Origin: Streptomyces sp. TS71-3
GTDB lineage: Bacteria; Actinomycetota; Actinomycetes; Streptomycetales; Streptomycetaceae
Assembly: GCF_018327685.1 (NCBI RefSeq)
Contig: NZ_BNEL01000001.1
Coordinates: forward strand, 2,170,001 to 2,234,000
Direction of reading: 5' to 3'
Length of the DNA: 64,000 nt
Shown: in pieces, positions 25,638 to 35,317 of the stretch
Layout: each line of letters begins with the position of its first letter
Position numbering within the stretch: position 1 is the stretch's first letter
The notes under the pieces: generated by a model
What the model was told of the DNA's origin: nothing
Seen by the model: only the letters and a program-made list of their open reading frames with translations
The model's database searches: none
Position numbers and translations under genes: made by a program

Positions 25638-28600
25638 TCAGGGGACGCCGGGGAGGTCCGCGGGCGGCCCGGCGCCGTGCACCGCGGCCGCGCGCAGCCG
25701 TTCTCCCCGGGCGTAGGCGTCCCGGTAGGCGGCCTCGCCCAGCGACCGCCGGGCGCGGGCCGCGAGCGGCGCCACATCGGGGTCGTCCACGATCCGCGCG
25801 CAGCGCGGCGCCCGCGCCGAGCAGCGTCGCCGTGCGCTCCGCGCCCTCCGCGGTCAGCGCCATGGCCTCCGCAAGCTCTGCGCACTCCTGGGTGCCGGCC
25901 GTGCCGAGGACGGCGGTACGGGCCTGCGCGAACCAGTCCTCCGCTTCCTGCGGGCGGTCCAGCGCGGCGGCCGCACGGCCCAGGGCGATCAGGATGCGGG
26001 TGGTCTCACAGGCGCTGAACCAGTTGACGGCACAGAGTTCCAGGGCCTGTTCGTAGTGCACGCGCGCGCGTGCCGGATCACCGGAGAGCCGATCCGCGTC
26101 GCCGAGGCCGCGCCGGGCGCTCGCCTCCTTGTCGGGCACGCCGGCTCCGCGGGCGAGGGCGGCCGCCTCGTGCAAGTGCCGGCGGGCCGTTCCCAGGTCG
26201 CCCGTGCGCAGCAGCACCGCCGCCCGCCGCAGCAGCAGGTCCGCCGTCTCCTCCGGGGCCTCCAGCGCCCGCACGTGGCGCAGTCCCTCGTCCAGCAGCA
26301 TCAGGGCACGGTCACGCTCGCCGCGCCAGTCGGCGAACATGCCGAGCGGATCGAGGCAGTTCGCCATGCCCCAGCGGTCCCCGGTCGCCCGGAACCCCTC
26401 CAGGCTCTGGGCGAACGCCGCCTCGGACGTGGCGATCCGGCCCCGGAACAGTTCCCGGAACGCCCAGCCGATCCCGAGCAGTGCCCGCCCCCACGGATCG
26501 GTCCCCATGAGACCGCCCACATCCAGGTCCTGCGGCGCCCGCGGGCCGCTCGCCAGTGACCAGAGCACCAGGGTCACCGGCAACCGCAGCGGACGGTGGG
26601 GCGTGCCCGTCAGCGTGCCCATCAGCTCGTCCGCCCGAGCCAGGCGGTCCGGCTCCGCGGGGTCGGCGCCGTCGCCCGCGAGGGAGTTGAACAGGCAGAC
26701 CGCGTACTCCTCCACGAGGCCCTCCGGCGGCTCGCCGCCCACCGCGGCCAGCAGGTCCCGGGCCGTCCGGACCTGCCCGCCGTGCAGGCCGCGCAGCCGC
26801 CAGAACCACGAGAGGGCCGCCATCAGACGCAGCGCCCTGGGAGGGTCGGCGGCCAGGAGGTGGCGCACGGCGGTGTCCAGGTTGCCCTGCTCCGCGGTGA
26901 GCGCGGCCAGCCACGGTACCTGCGCGTGGCCGCGCAGCCGGGGCTCCGCGTCCTCGGCGAGGGTCAGGAAGTAGGCAGCGTGCGCGTCGCGCAGCCGGTC
27001 GCGCTCACCGCTCGCGTCCAACTGCTCGGCGCAGAACGCCCGGATCGTCTGGAGCATCCGGTACCGGCCGCCGGCCGCCTCCAGGAAGGACTTCTCGGCG
27101 AGCGAGGCCAGCACGTCCTCCGGGTACGGCACACCGCACACCGCCTCCACGGCGTCCAGGGCGGCCCCGCCGGAGAACACCGTCAGCCGCCGCGCCAGGC
27201 GCCGCTCCTCGTCGTCCAGGAGCTGCCAGCTCCACTCGACGACAGCGCGCAGCGCGCGGTGCCGGGGCGCCTTGGTGCGGTCGCCCCGGGACAGCAGCCG
27301 GAACCGGTCGTCGCCGGGGGCGCGCGGGGCGCCCGGAAGCCGGGGTCCTTCTGCGGACGATTCGTGCCGTGCGCCCAGAGGGGCGTCCAGGTGGTCGCCG
27401 AGCCGGGCGGCGAGTTCGTCCAGGGTGAGCGTGCGCAGCCGGGCCGCGGCCAGCTCGATGGCGAGCGGCAGCCCGTCCAGCGCCTCGCAGATGCGTGCCA
27501 CGCGCGCGTGCACACCGTCCAGACCACCGGGGCGGACGGCGGCGGCCCGGTCGAGGAACAGCCGGACCGCGTACGGCGTCGCGAGCGGCGGCACCGAGCA
27601 CAGCACCTCGCCCGTGATGCCCAACGCCTCCCGGCTGGTCGCGAGCACCCGCGCGCCGGGGCACGCGGACAGCAGCAGCGCCGTGATCCGGGCCGCGTCC
27701 TCGATCAGGTGCTCGCAGTTGTCGAGCACCAGCAGCAAGCGGCGCCCTTCGAAGGCCGCGAGCAAGCGTTCCGTGGCGTCCGTGCCATGCGCCCTGGTGC
27801 CTTCCCGGACACCCAGCGCCCCGAGGATCACGTGAGCGATCCGCGTCCCGTCGGCCAACGGGGCGAGCTCGACGTAGCAGACGGCTTCCCGCGCGGCTGC
27901 CTCGCCGGAGCGCTGCGCAGGGGTGCCGGGGGCATGCCGTGCCGGTGCCGCGCCGGTCTCCCGTGCGGGTTGCCCGGCCTGGTGCTCGGGGGCCGGAGGC
28001 GAAGGCGCCTGGGGGTGCGCGGCCGGCAGGGAGTGCGCCCCCTGCGGGAGGTGTCCCGATGCCTGGTGGGCGCGGGCCGCCTCGACGGCCAGCCGGGTCT
28101 TTCCGGCGCCGCCCGGCCCCGTGAGCGTGACGAGACGGGCCTCGGTGAGCAGGGCGCCGATGCGGGTCAGCTCGTGCTCGCGGCCGATGAAGCGGGTGAG
28201 CTGGGCGGGCGGGGCCTGCGGTGGCCGGGTTGCCGGGCCCGGGGGCTCGTGCGGGTGCGCGGGGGCGGCGGGGGCGCGGAGGGTGTCGTGCTGGGGGGGT
28301 GGAGTGCGCCGTCGTTCGGGGTCCGGCCCGTCCGGGGCGCAGGGCGCATGGGCTGGGCCGGGGCCGTGGGGCGGTGGCTTCCGCCTTTCAGCAGTCCCAC
28401 GTGGAGGGCGGCGAGCCCGGCGGACGGGTCGGCGCCGAGCTCGTCGGCGAGGGTGCGTCGCGCGTGCTCGTACACGGCCAGCGCCTCCGCCGTGCGGCCC
28501 GCCAGGTGCAGGGCGCGCATGAGCTGCCCGTACAGCGCCTCGCGCAACGGCTGGGCGCTGATCAGCTCGCGGAGCTCGGCTATCAGGCCGGGGCCGCCGC

Positions 28601-29098
28601 CGAGGGCGAGACCGGCTTCGACGCTGTCCTCGACGGCGGCCAGGCGCAACTCCTCGTAGCGGGCCGCACGGGCGTGCGCGGACGGCAGGTCCGCCAGGGC
28701 GGGCCCGCGCCACAGACCGAGGGCGTCGCGCAACAGTCCGGCCGCCCGCGCGGGATCACCCAGGGTGAGGGCTTCACGGCCCCGCACCGCGAGGTGCTCG
28801 AACCGGTGGGCATCCACGGCCTGCGGTTCGACGGCCAGCCGGTAGCCGCCGGGCACGGCCTCGACGGCCAGGTGCAGGCGCCCCCGGAGCCGGGAGACCT
28901 GGGACTGGAGGGCGTTCACCGCCCCCCCCTCGGCGGCCGGTCCCCGTAGAGACCGTCGACCAACTGCTCCACGGTCACGGTGCTCCCGGCACCGAGCAGC
29001 AGAAGGGTGAGCAGCGCCCGCGGCCGGGGACCCCCCGCGTCGAGGGGCTCACCAGCGGAGGAACGCACCTCCAGGGGCCCGAGGATGCCGAATCTCAC
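25638..29098 (-). pseudogene. BTAD/NB-ARC (AfsR-like) regulator broken by three frame changes
   Basis: The parts read as one SARP/AfsR-type regulator spread over four frame segments. (1) A GTG start gives VRFGILGPLEV and a winged helix up to DGLYGDRPPRG. (2) After an 8-C run at 28922-28929 the frame must shift to continue NALQSQVSRLRGRL and the BTAD domain to LLKGG. (3) In the Pro-rich linker, likely at the 7-G run 28293-28299, the frame shifts again to reach QLTRFIGREHEL, P-loop GPGGAGKTRL and NB-ARC LLLVLDNCEHL. (4) Near the GCGCGC run at about 25796 a third shift restores LGEAAYRDAYARGERL to the TGA. Two of the three sites are homopolymers, so sequencing error cannot be excluded. All segments keep coding-like composition. 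Confidence 0.8.
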
Positions 29099-29158
29099 CC
29101 CCCGATTCTGGCAGCCCCACGGCCCCCAACGGCCCGCGGCAACACCCGAGCCCCGAAA

Positions 29159-29377
29159 GGGGCGCGGGGAACTGCGCGAGCGACCCGCCACGGGGGGATG
29201 GTCCGGAGTGGTGGCTCAGGTCTGTGGTGGGTTGGTGGGGGCGCAGCCTTGTTGATTAGGGGCGCGGGGAACTGCGCGAAAAACCCGCCACCGGCGGACG
29301 GCCCGGAACGATGGCTCAGGTCCGCGATGGATCGGTGAGGGCGCAGCCCCGAAGAAGGGGCGCGGGGAACTGCGCGA
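29159..29377. repeat. Tandem repeat array, three units of about 99 bp
   Basis: GGGGCGCGGGGAACTGCGCGA begins at 29159, 29259 and 29357 (periods 100 and 98), each followed by related sequence (ACCCGCCAC..., GATGG or similar, GGCTCAGGTC). The same core appears in the elements near 16.3 and 41.2 kb. It fills most of the 520-bp space between the regulator pseudogene and rpmB; no gene is supported there. Confidence 0.75.
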
Positions 29378-29617
29378 AACCCCCGGACAGGTGATCCGGA
29401 GCGACAGTCCAAGCCCCACCGGACGGGCGGGTGGGGCAAGGCGGGCCCGAACCCCACGACTGGGCGCCGAACCCCCACCGGCCAACCGCCGCGAACGCGG
29501 CACCCCGCACAAAAGCCGGCCCACCCAAAGGTGGACCGGCTCCGCAGCGACCGGTGAGGTGGCCGCGCCAAGACCCTCCCCCCGCCCGTCAAACGCACAG
29601 GCCACAGGGGAGACGCG

Positions 29618-29803
29618 TCAGCGCGAGACCTTGCCGGCCTTGATGCACGAGGTGCAGACATTGAGCCGCTTCGGCGTACCCCCGACCACGGCACGCACGC
29701 GCTGGATGTTCGGGTTCCAGCGACGGGGCGTACGGCGGTGCGAGTGGGAGATGCTGTTGCCGAAGCCCGGCCCCTTGCCGCAGACGTCGCAGTTGGCAGC
29801 CAC
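29618..29803 (-). CDS. rpmB: 50S ribosomal protein L28, zinc-binding form
   Basis: 61-residue L28 (MAANCDVCGKGPGFGNSISHSHRRT...). Two CXXC pairs, CDVC and CTSC, form the zinc ribbon, so this is the C+ version rather than the zinc-free paralogue that Zur-type regulators induce under zinc limitation. The ATG is preceded by GGAGTGACCCGTGGCTGCC-type sequence in the leader. Divergent from the DAK2-domain gene. Confidence 0.97.
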   Translation of the reverse strand: MAANCDVCGKGPGFGNSISHSHRRTPRRWNPNIQRVRAVVGGTPKRLNVCTSCIKAGKVSR

Positions 29804-30240
29804 GGGTCACTCCAAAGACTTCAGATGCACGTACGGTTGGATCCCGGCACGCCCGAGATCAGAGATCGAGTGGCCTTGCCAGGGAAGAGACCCGATGGGT
29901 ATCGGGCAACCGGGGCAGCATACAACGGCTGCTTCCGTACAGCGAAATTACCACGGGTGACCCTCCTCCCGTCCCCCGGTGCTCGGCACCCCGGGCCCCC
30001 GCTCACCGGGCCCGTCGGTGCAGGCCGGCCCCTTCCCCGCGGTAGTCGCCGGCAGCCAGCGCGGGGAGCCATCACCTGCAGTCATCGCCCGCCGTACTCG
30101 CTGGTCGCCTGCCGAACCGGTGCCGCCCCGGCCGGGCCCGGCCCGCGGGCCGTAGGCCCACAGTCCGCGCGCCGTACGCCCGCAGCCGGGTGCCGTCCCA
30201 GCGCTCGGGTGCCCCCGCCGGGGTCTACGCTGCTCCAGCA
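29804..30240. other. Divergent promoter region between rpmB and the DAK2 gene
   Basis: No gene supported. On the minus strand TTCGCT - 18 nt - TATGCT (about 29919-29948) is a candidate rpmB promoter. On the plus strand TACGCT at 30226-30231 sits 9 nt before the GTG proposed as the start of the DAK2-domain protein. The rest is GC-rich with no strong structure. Confidence 0.4.
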
Positions 30241-32391
30241 GTGCACGGGGGCTGCGAGGTACCCCCCACAGCCCGCCAGCTCAAGGAGGCGATCCCGACG
30301 CAGCCGCCGCAGCAGCCGCCCCCCGTGGAGCCGGACGAGCCGCCCAGGTCCGAGGCGGACGGGCCGGCCACGACGACCGCGCCGGATGGGGCTTCCGTGC
30401 CGGACGCCGCCTCCGCAGGACCGTCCCGACCCGCGGTGCCGCCCTCCAGGGGCGAGGAGCGGGTCCTCGACGCCGATTCCGTGCGCACCTGGTGCACGCT
30501 CGCACTGGAGGGGCTGGGCCGCTCCCGCGAGGAGATCGACGCGATCAACGTGTACCCGGTGGCGGACGGCGACACCGGAACCAACCTCTATCTGACGCTG
30601 GAGTCCGCGGCGCGTGCCGTCGAGGCATCCTTCGCCGGGCTCGATCCCGGGCGGCCCACGCTGGCCGTCGCGGTGCGCGCCATGGCGCACGGCGCCCTCA
30701 TCGGCGCCTGCGGCAACTCCGGCACGATCGTGGCGCAGCTGCTGCGCGGCATGGCCCAGGTGCTCTCCGGGGAGCACGGCGACGATCCCGGGGACGGCGG
30801 CACGGGCGGCGCGGGGCACCTGCGGCGTGCTCTGCGGCGAGCGGCGGAGTCCGCCTACACCGCCGTCACCCGCCCCGTGGAAGGCACCGTGCTGACCGTG
30901 GCCTCGGCCGCGGCGGAGGCGGCGGAGCGGGCCGAGGGCGGTTGCGTGGCCGTAGCGCGCGCGGCCCACGAGGGCGCGCGCGTCGCGTTGGAGGCCACTC
31001 CGGGCCAGCTCAAGGTGCTGGATCGCGCGGGAGTCGTCGACGCGGGCGGCCAGGGACTCGTGGTGGTCCTCGCGGCCCTCGCCGACGCCTGCACGGGCAG
31101 GGACCCGGCCCCGGGAACCCAGCCCCGGGGTTTGCCACCGGTACGGCAGACCGGGGGCGCGGGCCCCGCGGAGAGCACACGACACGCGCGCGAGGGCGAC
31201 GGCACCCGGTACGCGCGCGAGGGCGCCGTGCGCATCCCTTCGGAGAAGACCCCCGAGCCCGCGGACCCCCTGCCCGCGGACCCCGCACCCCCGGAGCCCG
31301 TACCCCTTGCCCCGGTAGCCGCCGACCCCGCGGCGGCGAACCCGCCGGAGACACGCTCGCCGGAGGCCGCCCAGCCCCCCACCGTGAACCCGGCCACGGT
31401 GTGCGAGGCCCGCGGAGCCGCCGCCGGCACAACCGCGTCCGCCCCCGGCGCCACGGGCCCCGCCTACGAGGTGATGTACCTCCTGGAGGCCGGCGATGCG
31501 GCCGTGGACCGGCTGCGGAACAGGCTCGACGGCCTCGGGGACTCCCTGGTCGTGGTCGGCGGGGACGGCCTGTGGAACGTCCACGTCCACGTCGACGACG
31601 CCGGCGCCGCCGTCGAGGCCGGCGTGGAGGCCGGCCGGCCGCACCGCATCCGCATCGCCCACTTCGGAGCCGGAGCCGGAGCCGCGCGCGCGGAGCACGT
31701 GCACCCCCTGCCTGCCCGGCGCGAGCGGGCCAAGCGGGCCGTGGTGGCGGTGGTGCCGGGCGAGGGCCTGGGCGAACTGTGCGCCTCGGCCGGCGCCTTC
31801 ACGGTGCTCGCACGCCCCGGAGAGCCGCCCGCCAGCGGCGAACTGGTGGCCGCGATCCGCCGTGCGGACGCCGACGAGGTGGTCCTGCTGCCCAACGACG
31901 ACGCCCTCGGGCACACCGCGGCAGCCGCCGCCGGACAGGTGCGGACGGCGGGCATACGCGTCGCCGTCATCCCGACCCGCGCCGCGGTCCAGGGCATCGC
32001 AGCCCTCGCCGTGCACGCGCCGGACCGGCGCTTCGACGAGGACGTGGTCGCCATGACCTCGGCCGCGCGCTCCACACGCTTCGCCGAGCTGACCGTCGCC
32101 GAGCGCCAGTCGTGGACGACGGCGGGCGTCTGCCAGGCCGGGGACGTACTGGGCATGATCGACGGGGACGTGGCCGTGATCGGCCCCGACCCGGAGGAGA
32201 CGGCCGCCGCGGTCCTCGACCGGATGCTGTCCTCGGGCGGCGAGATGGTCACCCTCGTCCTCTCGGACGGCTTCCCCGAGGCCGTCGCGGAACGCCTCGA
32301 AGCGCACGTCCGGGAATCCCACCTGGCCGTGGACAGCGTCGTCTACCAGGGCGGCCACCCGGCTCCGCTGCTCTTCATCGGCGTGGAGTGA
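30241..32391 (+). CDS. FakA-like DAK2-domain kinase
   Basis: About 716 residues. The DhaL/DAK2 nucleotide-binding domain carries NVYPVADGDTGTNL (about 103-116) with the Mg-binding Asp residues, and GACGNSGTIVAQLLRG. A middle region and a C-terminal DegV-partner-like domain follow, ending VYQGGHPAPLLFIGVE, as in fatty acid kinase subunit FakA. A Pro/Ala-rich insert (about 290-400) separates the domains. It probably phosphorylates fatty acids bound by DegV/FakB proteins; no fakB is nearby. The start is uncertain: I use the GTG 9 nt after TACGCT (leaderless-like); GTG at 30190 or 30325 are alternatives, and an AAGGAGG at 30283 has no start codon after it. Confidence 0.8.
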   Translation: MHGGCEVPPTARQLKEAIPTQPPQQPPPVEPDEPPRSEADGPATTTAPDGASVPDAASAGPSRPAVPPSRGEERVLDADSVRTWCTLALEGLGRSREEIDAINVYPVADGDTGTNLYLTLESAARAVEASFAGLDPGRPTLAVAVRAMAHGALIGACGNSGTIVAQLLRGMAQVLSGEHGDDPGDGGTGGAGHLRRALRRAAESAYTAVTRPVEGTVLTVASAAAEAAERAEGGCVAVARAAHEGARVALEATPGQLKVLDRAGVVDAGGQGLVVVLAALADACTGRDPAPGTQPRGLPPVRQTGGAGPAESTRHAREGDGTRYAREGAVRIPSEKTPEPADPLPADPAPPEPVPLAPVAADPAAANPPETRSPEAAQPPTVNPATVCEARGAAAGTTASAPGATGPAYEVMYLLEAGDAAVDRLRNRLDGLGDSLVVVGGDGLWNVHVHVDDAGAAVEAGVEAGRPHRIRIAHFGAGAGAARAEHVHPLPARRERAKRAVVAVVPGEGLGELCASAGAFTVLARPGEPPASGELVAAIRRADADEVVLLPNDDALGHTAAAAAGQVRTAGIRVAVIPTRAAVQGIAALAVHAPDRRFDEDVVAMTSAARSTRFAELTVAERQSWTTAGVCQAGDVLGMIDGDVAVIGPDPEETAAAVLDRMLSSGGEMVTLVLSDGFPEAVAERLEAHVRESHLAVDSVVYQGGHPAPLLFIGVE

Positions 32392-32724
32392 CCCCGCGGG
32401 GAGCGCTTCCGGAGCGCTCCCCGAAGGCTCGATGAAGGCTCCCCGAGGGCTCCGCGCAGCACTGCACCGTGCAGAAGCGATTCCCCAAGCGCTCGCCGGA
32501 GCCTTGCCCCTTGCCCGGCCTGGAGCGGGGAAGGCCCCGTGCCGGGCGGGGAGTGTCCCGTACCGGGCGGGAGGCCTCGTACCGGCGGGCGAGGCCCCGC
32601 GCCGGGCGGCCCCCGGCGCGACCGGTCACCGGAGCCCGGCGCGACCGATCACCGGAGCCCGGTGCGACCGGGCATCCCGCCGCGGAGTCCCCGCCGTGTC
32701 AGTGCCGTGGTGTCCAATGGAAGC

Positions 32725-35082
32725 GTGCCCGCGCTCGAAGAACCCCTGAAGAAAGTGGTCGGCCCCGCCACCGCCAAGGTGATGGCCGAGCACCTCGGCC
32801 TGCACTCGGTCGGCGACCTGCTGCACCACTACCCCCGCCGCTACGCGGAGCGCGGCGAGCTGACCCGACTCGCCGACCTGCCGCTGGACGAGCACGTCAC
32901 GGTCGTCGCCCAGGTCGCGAGCGCCCGCCTGCTGCCGTTCCGGTCGGGCGGCGGCCAGCGGCTGGAGGTCACGATCACGGACGGCAGCGGCCAGCTCCAG
33001 CTGGTCTTCTTCGGCCGCGGCGTGCACAAGCCGCACAAGGACCTGCTGCCCGGCACGCGCGCGATGTTCGCCGGCAAGGTCTCCGTCTTCAACCGCAAGC
33101 TCCAGCTCGCCCACCCCGCGTACGAGCTCCTGCGCGGCGGGGACGGCGACGCGTCCGAGGCCGTCGACTCCTGGGCGGGCGCCCTGATCCCGATCTATCC
33201 GGCCACCGCGAAGCTGGAGTCCTGGAAGATCGCCAAGGCGGTCGACGCGGTGCTGCCCGCCGCACAGGAAGCCGTCGACCCGCTGCCGCCCGCGCTCAAG
33301 GAAGGCCGGGGCCTGGTCCCGCTGCCGGAGGCCCTGCTGAAGGTCCACCGCCCCGGCAGCAAGGCCGACATCGCCGACGCGCGTGCCCGCCTGAAGTGGG
33401 ACGAGGCCTTCGTCCTCCAGGTGGCCCTGGCACGCAGGCGGCACGCCGACAGCCAGTTGCCCGCCGTGCCCCGCAGGCCCCTGCCGGACGGCCTGCTGAC
33501 CGCCTTCGACGCCCGCCTGCCGTTCACGCTCACCGAGGGCCAGCAGCGCGTCTCCCGGGAGATCTTCGACGACCTCGCCTCCGAGCACCCCATGCACCGG
33601 CTGCTGCAGGGCGAGGTCGGCTCCGGAAAGACGATGGTCGCGCTGCGCGCCATGCTCGCCGTGGTGGACGCCGGCGGACAGGCCGCCATGCTCGCGCCCA
33701 CCGAGGTGCTGGCCCAGCAGCACCACCGTTCCATCACGGAGATGATGGGCGAGCTCGCCGAAGGGGGCATGCTCGGCGGCGCGGAGCACGGCACCAAGGT
33801 GGTCCTGCTGACCGGCTCCATGGGCGCGGCCGCCCGGCGGCACGCCCTGCTGGACCTGGCCACCGGCGAGGCCGGCATCGTCATCGGCACCCATGCGCTC
33901 ATCGAGGACAAGGTGCAGTTCCACGACCTGGGCCTGGTCGTCGTCGACGAGCAGCACCGGTTCGGGGTGGAGCAGCGCGACGCCCTGCGCGGCAAGGGCA
34001 AGCAGCCGCCCCACCTGCTCGTCATGACCGCCACCCCCATTCCGCGCACGGTCGCCATGACCGTCTTCGGCGACCTGGAGACCTCGGTCCTCGACCAGCT
34101 CCCGGCCGGCCGCTCGCCCATCGCCAGCCATGTCGTGCCGGCCCAGGACAAGCCGCACTTCCTCCAGCGGGCCTGGGAGCGGGTCCGCGAGGAGGTCGAG
34201 GCCGGCCACCAGGCATACGTCGTCTGCCCCCGGATCGGCGACTCCGAGGACCAGGCGGCGCAGGCCGACCAGGCCGCGTCCGGCGGTAAGGGCGGCAAGG
34301 CCGGTAAGGGCGGCAAGGCCGGTAAGGGCGCCAAGGGCGGCAAGGCCGACGACGGCGGGGAGGAGCGCGGCGGGGCGGGCGTGCGCGGCGCGGGCGCCGG
34401 AGCGTCCGGGAAGGTCGCGGCCCCCGCTCCGGACGAACCGCCGGACGGCTCCGCCGACCCCGACAAACGCCCCCCGCTGGCCGTCCTGGACGTCGCCGAG
34501 CAGCTCGCCGCGGGCCCCCTGCGAAGCCTCTCGGTGGAGTCCCTGCACGGCAGGATGCCGCCCGACGAGAAGGACGCCGTGATGCGCCGCTTCGCCGCGG
34601 GCGAGACGGACGTCCTGGTCGCCACGACCGTCATCGAGGTCGGCGTGAACGTCCCGAACGCCACCGCGATGGTCATCATGGACGCCGACCGCTTCGGCGT
34701 CTCGCAGCTCCACCAGCTCCGCGGGAGGGTCGGCCGCGGCTCGGCGCCCGGCCTGTGCCTGCTGGTCACCGAGATGCCGGAGGCGAGCGACGCCCGCGCC
34801 CGGCTGAACGCCGTCGCCGCCACTCTCGACGGCTTCGAGCTCTCCCGCATCGACCTGGAGCAGCGCCGCGAGGGCGACGTGCTCGGCCAGGCGCAGTCCG
34901 GGGTGCGCTCCTCGCTGCGGGTGCTCGCCGTCATCGAGGACGAGGAGATCATCGCCGAGGCCCGCGAGGAGGCGTCCGCCGTCGTCGCCGATGACCCCGA
35001 ACTCACCGCCCTGCCGGGCCTGCGCACGGCCCTGGAGGCGCTGCTCGACGCCGAGCGCGAGCAGTACCTGGAGAAGGGCTGA
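32725..35082 (+). CDS. recG: ATP-dependent DNA helicase RecG
   Basis: 785-residue superfamily-2 helicase that remodels stalled forks and Holliday junctions. N-terminal wedge domain, Walker A GEVGSGKTMVALRAML (about 296-311), DEQH box VVVDEQHRFGVEQRDALRG, motif VI HQLRGRVGRGSAPGLCLL. Between the two helicase lobes (about 511-586) lies a 75-residue low-complexity insert of GGKAGKG repeats followed by acidic and Pro-rich sequence. The GTG at 32725 gives MPALEEPLKKVVGPATAKVM, the form expected; a GTG 15 nt upstream is the alternative. A 330-bp GC-rich stretch precedes it. Confidence 0.95.
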   Translation: MPALEEPLKKVVGPATAKVMAEHLGLHSVGDLLHHYPRRYAERGELTRLADLPLDEHVTVVAQVASARLLPFRSGGGQRLEVTITDGSGQLQLVFFGRGVHKPHKDLLPGTRAMFAGKVSVFNRKLQLAHPAYELLRGGDGDASEAVDSWAGALIPIYPATAKLESWKIAKAVDAVLPAAQEAVDPLPPALKEGRGLVPLPEALLKVHRPGSKADIADARARLKWDEAFVLQVALARRRHADSQLPAVPRRPLPDGLLTAFDARLPFTLTEGQQRVSREIFDDLASEHPMHRLLQGEVGSGKTMVALRAMLAVVDAGGQAAMLAPTEVLAQQHHRSITEMMGELAEGGMLGGAEHGTKVVLLTGSMGAAARRHALLDLATGEAGIVIGTHALIEDKVQFHDLGLVVVDEQHRFGVEQRDALRGKGKQPPHLLVMTATPIPRTVAMTVFGDLETSVLDQLPAGRSPIASHVVPAQDKPHFLQRAWERVREEVEAGHQAYVVCPRIGDSEDQAAQADQAASGGKGGKAGKGGKAGKGAKGGKADDGGEERGGAGVRGAGAGASGKVAAPAPDEPPDGSADPDKRPPLAVLDVAEQLAAGPLRSLSVESLHGRMPPDEKDAVMRRFAAGETDVLVATTVIEVGVNVPNATAMVIMDADRFGVSQLHQLRGRVGRGSAPGLCLLVTEMPEASDARARLNAVAATLDGFELSRIDLEQRREGDVLGQAQSGVRSSLRVLAVIEDEEIIAEAREEASAVVADDPELTALPGLRTALEALLDAEREQYLEKG

Positions 35083-35263
35083 GAACCCCGGAAGGCGGAC
35101 GGGACCCGGCCGGGCGACAACGGCGCGAGCTCCGGTCCGCGCGCGGCCGGCCTCGCGTGGTCCCCGGCCTCCCGTGTCCCCCGGACCCGGATCCGGATCC
35201 GGTAAATCCCCCTGGATCAAACGGTTGTGCTAATCACTGAGGGTTCGGCAGACTTCTCCCGAT

Positions 35264-35288
35264 CCGGCGGGGAATGTCGCCCCGCCGG
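35264..35288 (+). promoter_or_regulatory. 5' leader hairpin of the secreted-protein gene
   Basis: CCGGCGGGG - 7 nt - CCCCGCCGG, a 9-bp perfect inverted repeat 29 nt before the next ATG. It may stabilise the mRNA leader or mask the ribosome site. CTAATCACTG near 35230 is a possible -10 region upstream. Confidence 0.45.
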
Positions 35289-35317
35289 GTGGCACACCAC
35301 ACATTGGGGGGTACTTC

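Noticed and set aside
24195..29098. Biosynthetic gene cluster
   Set aside because: Only one monooxygenase and one broken regulator are present, with no synthase, carrier protein or export gene.
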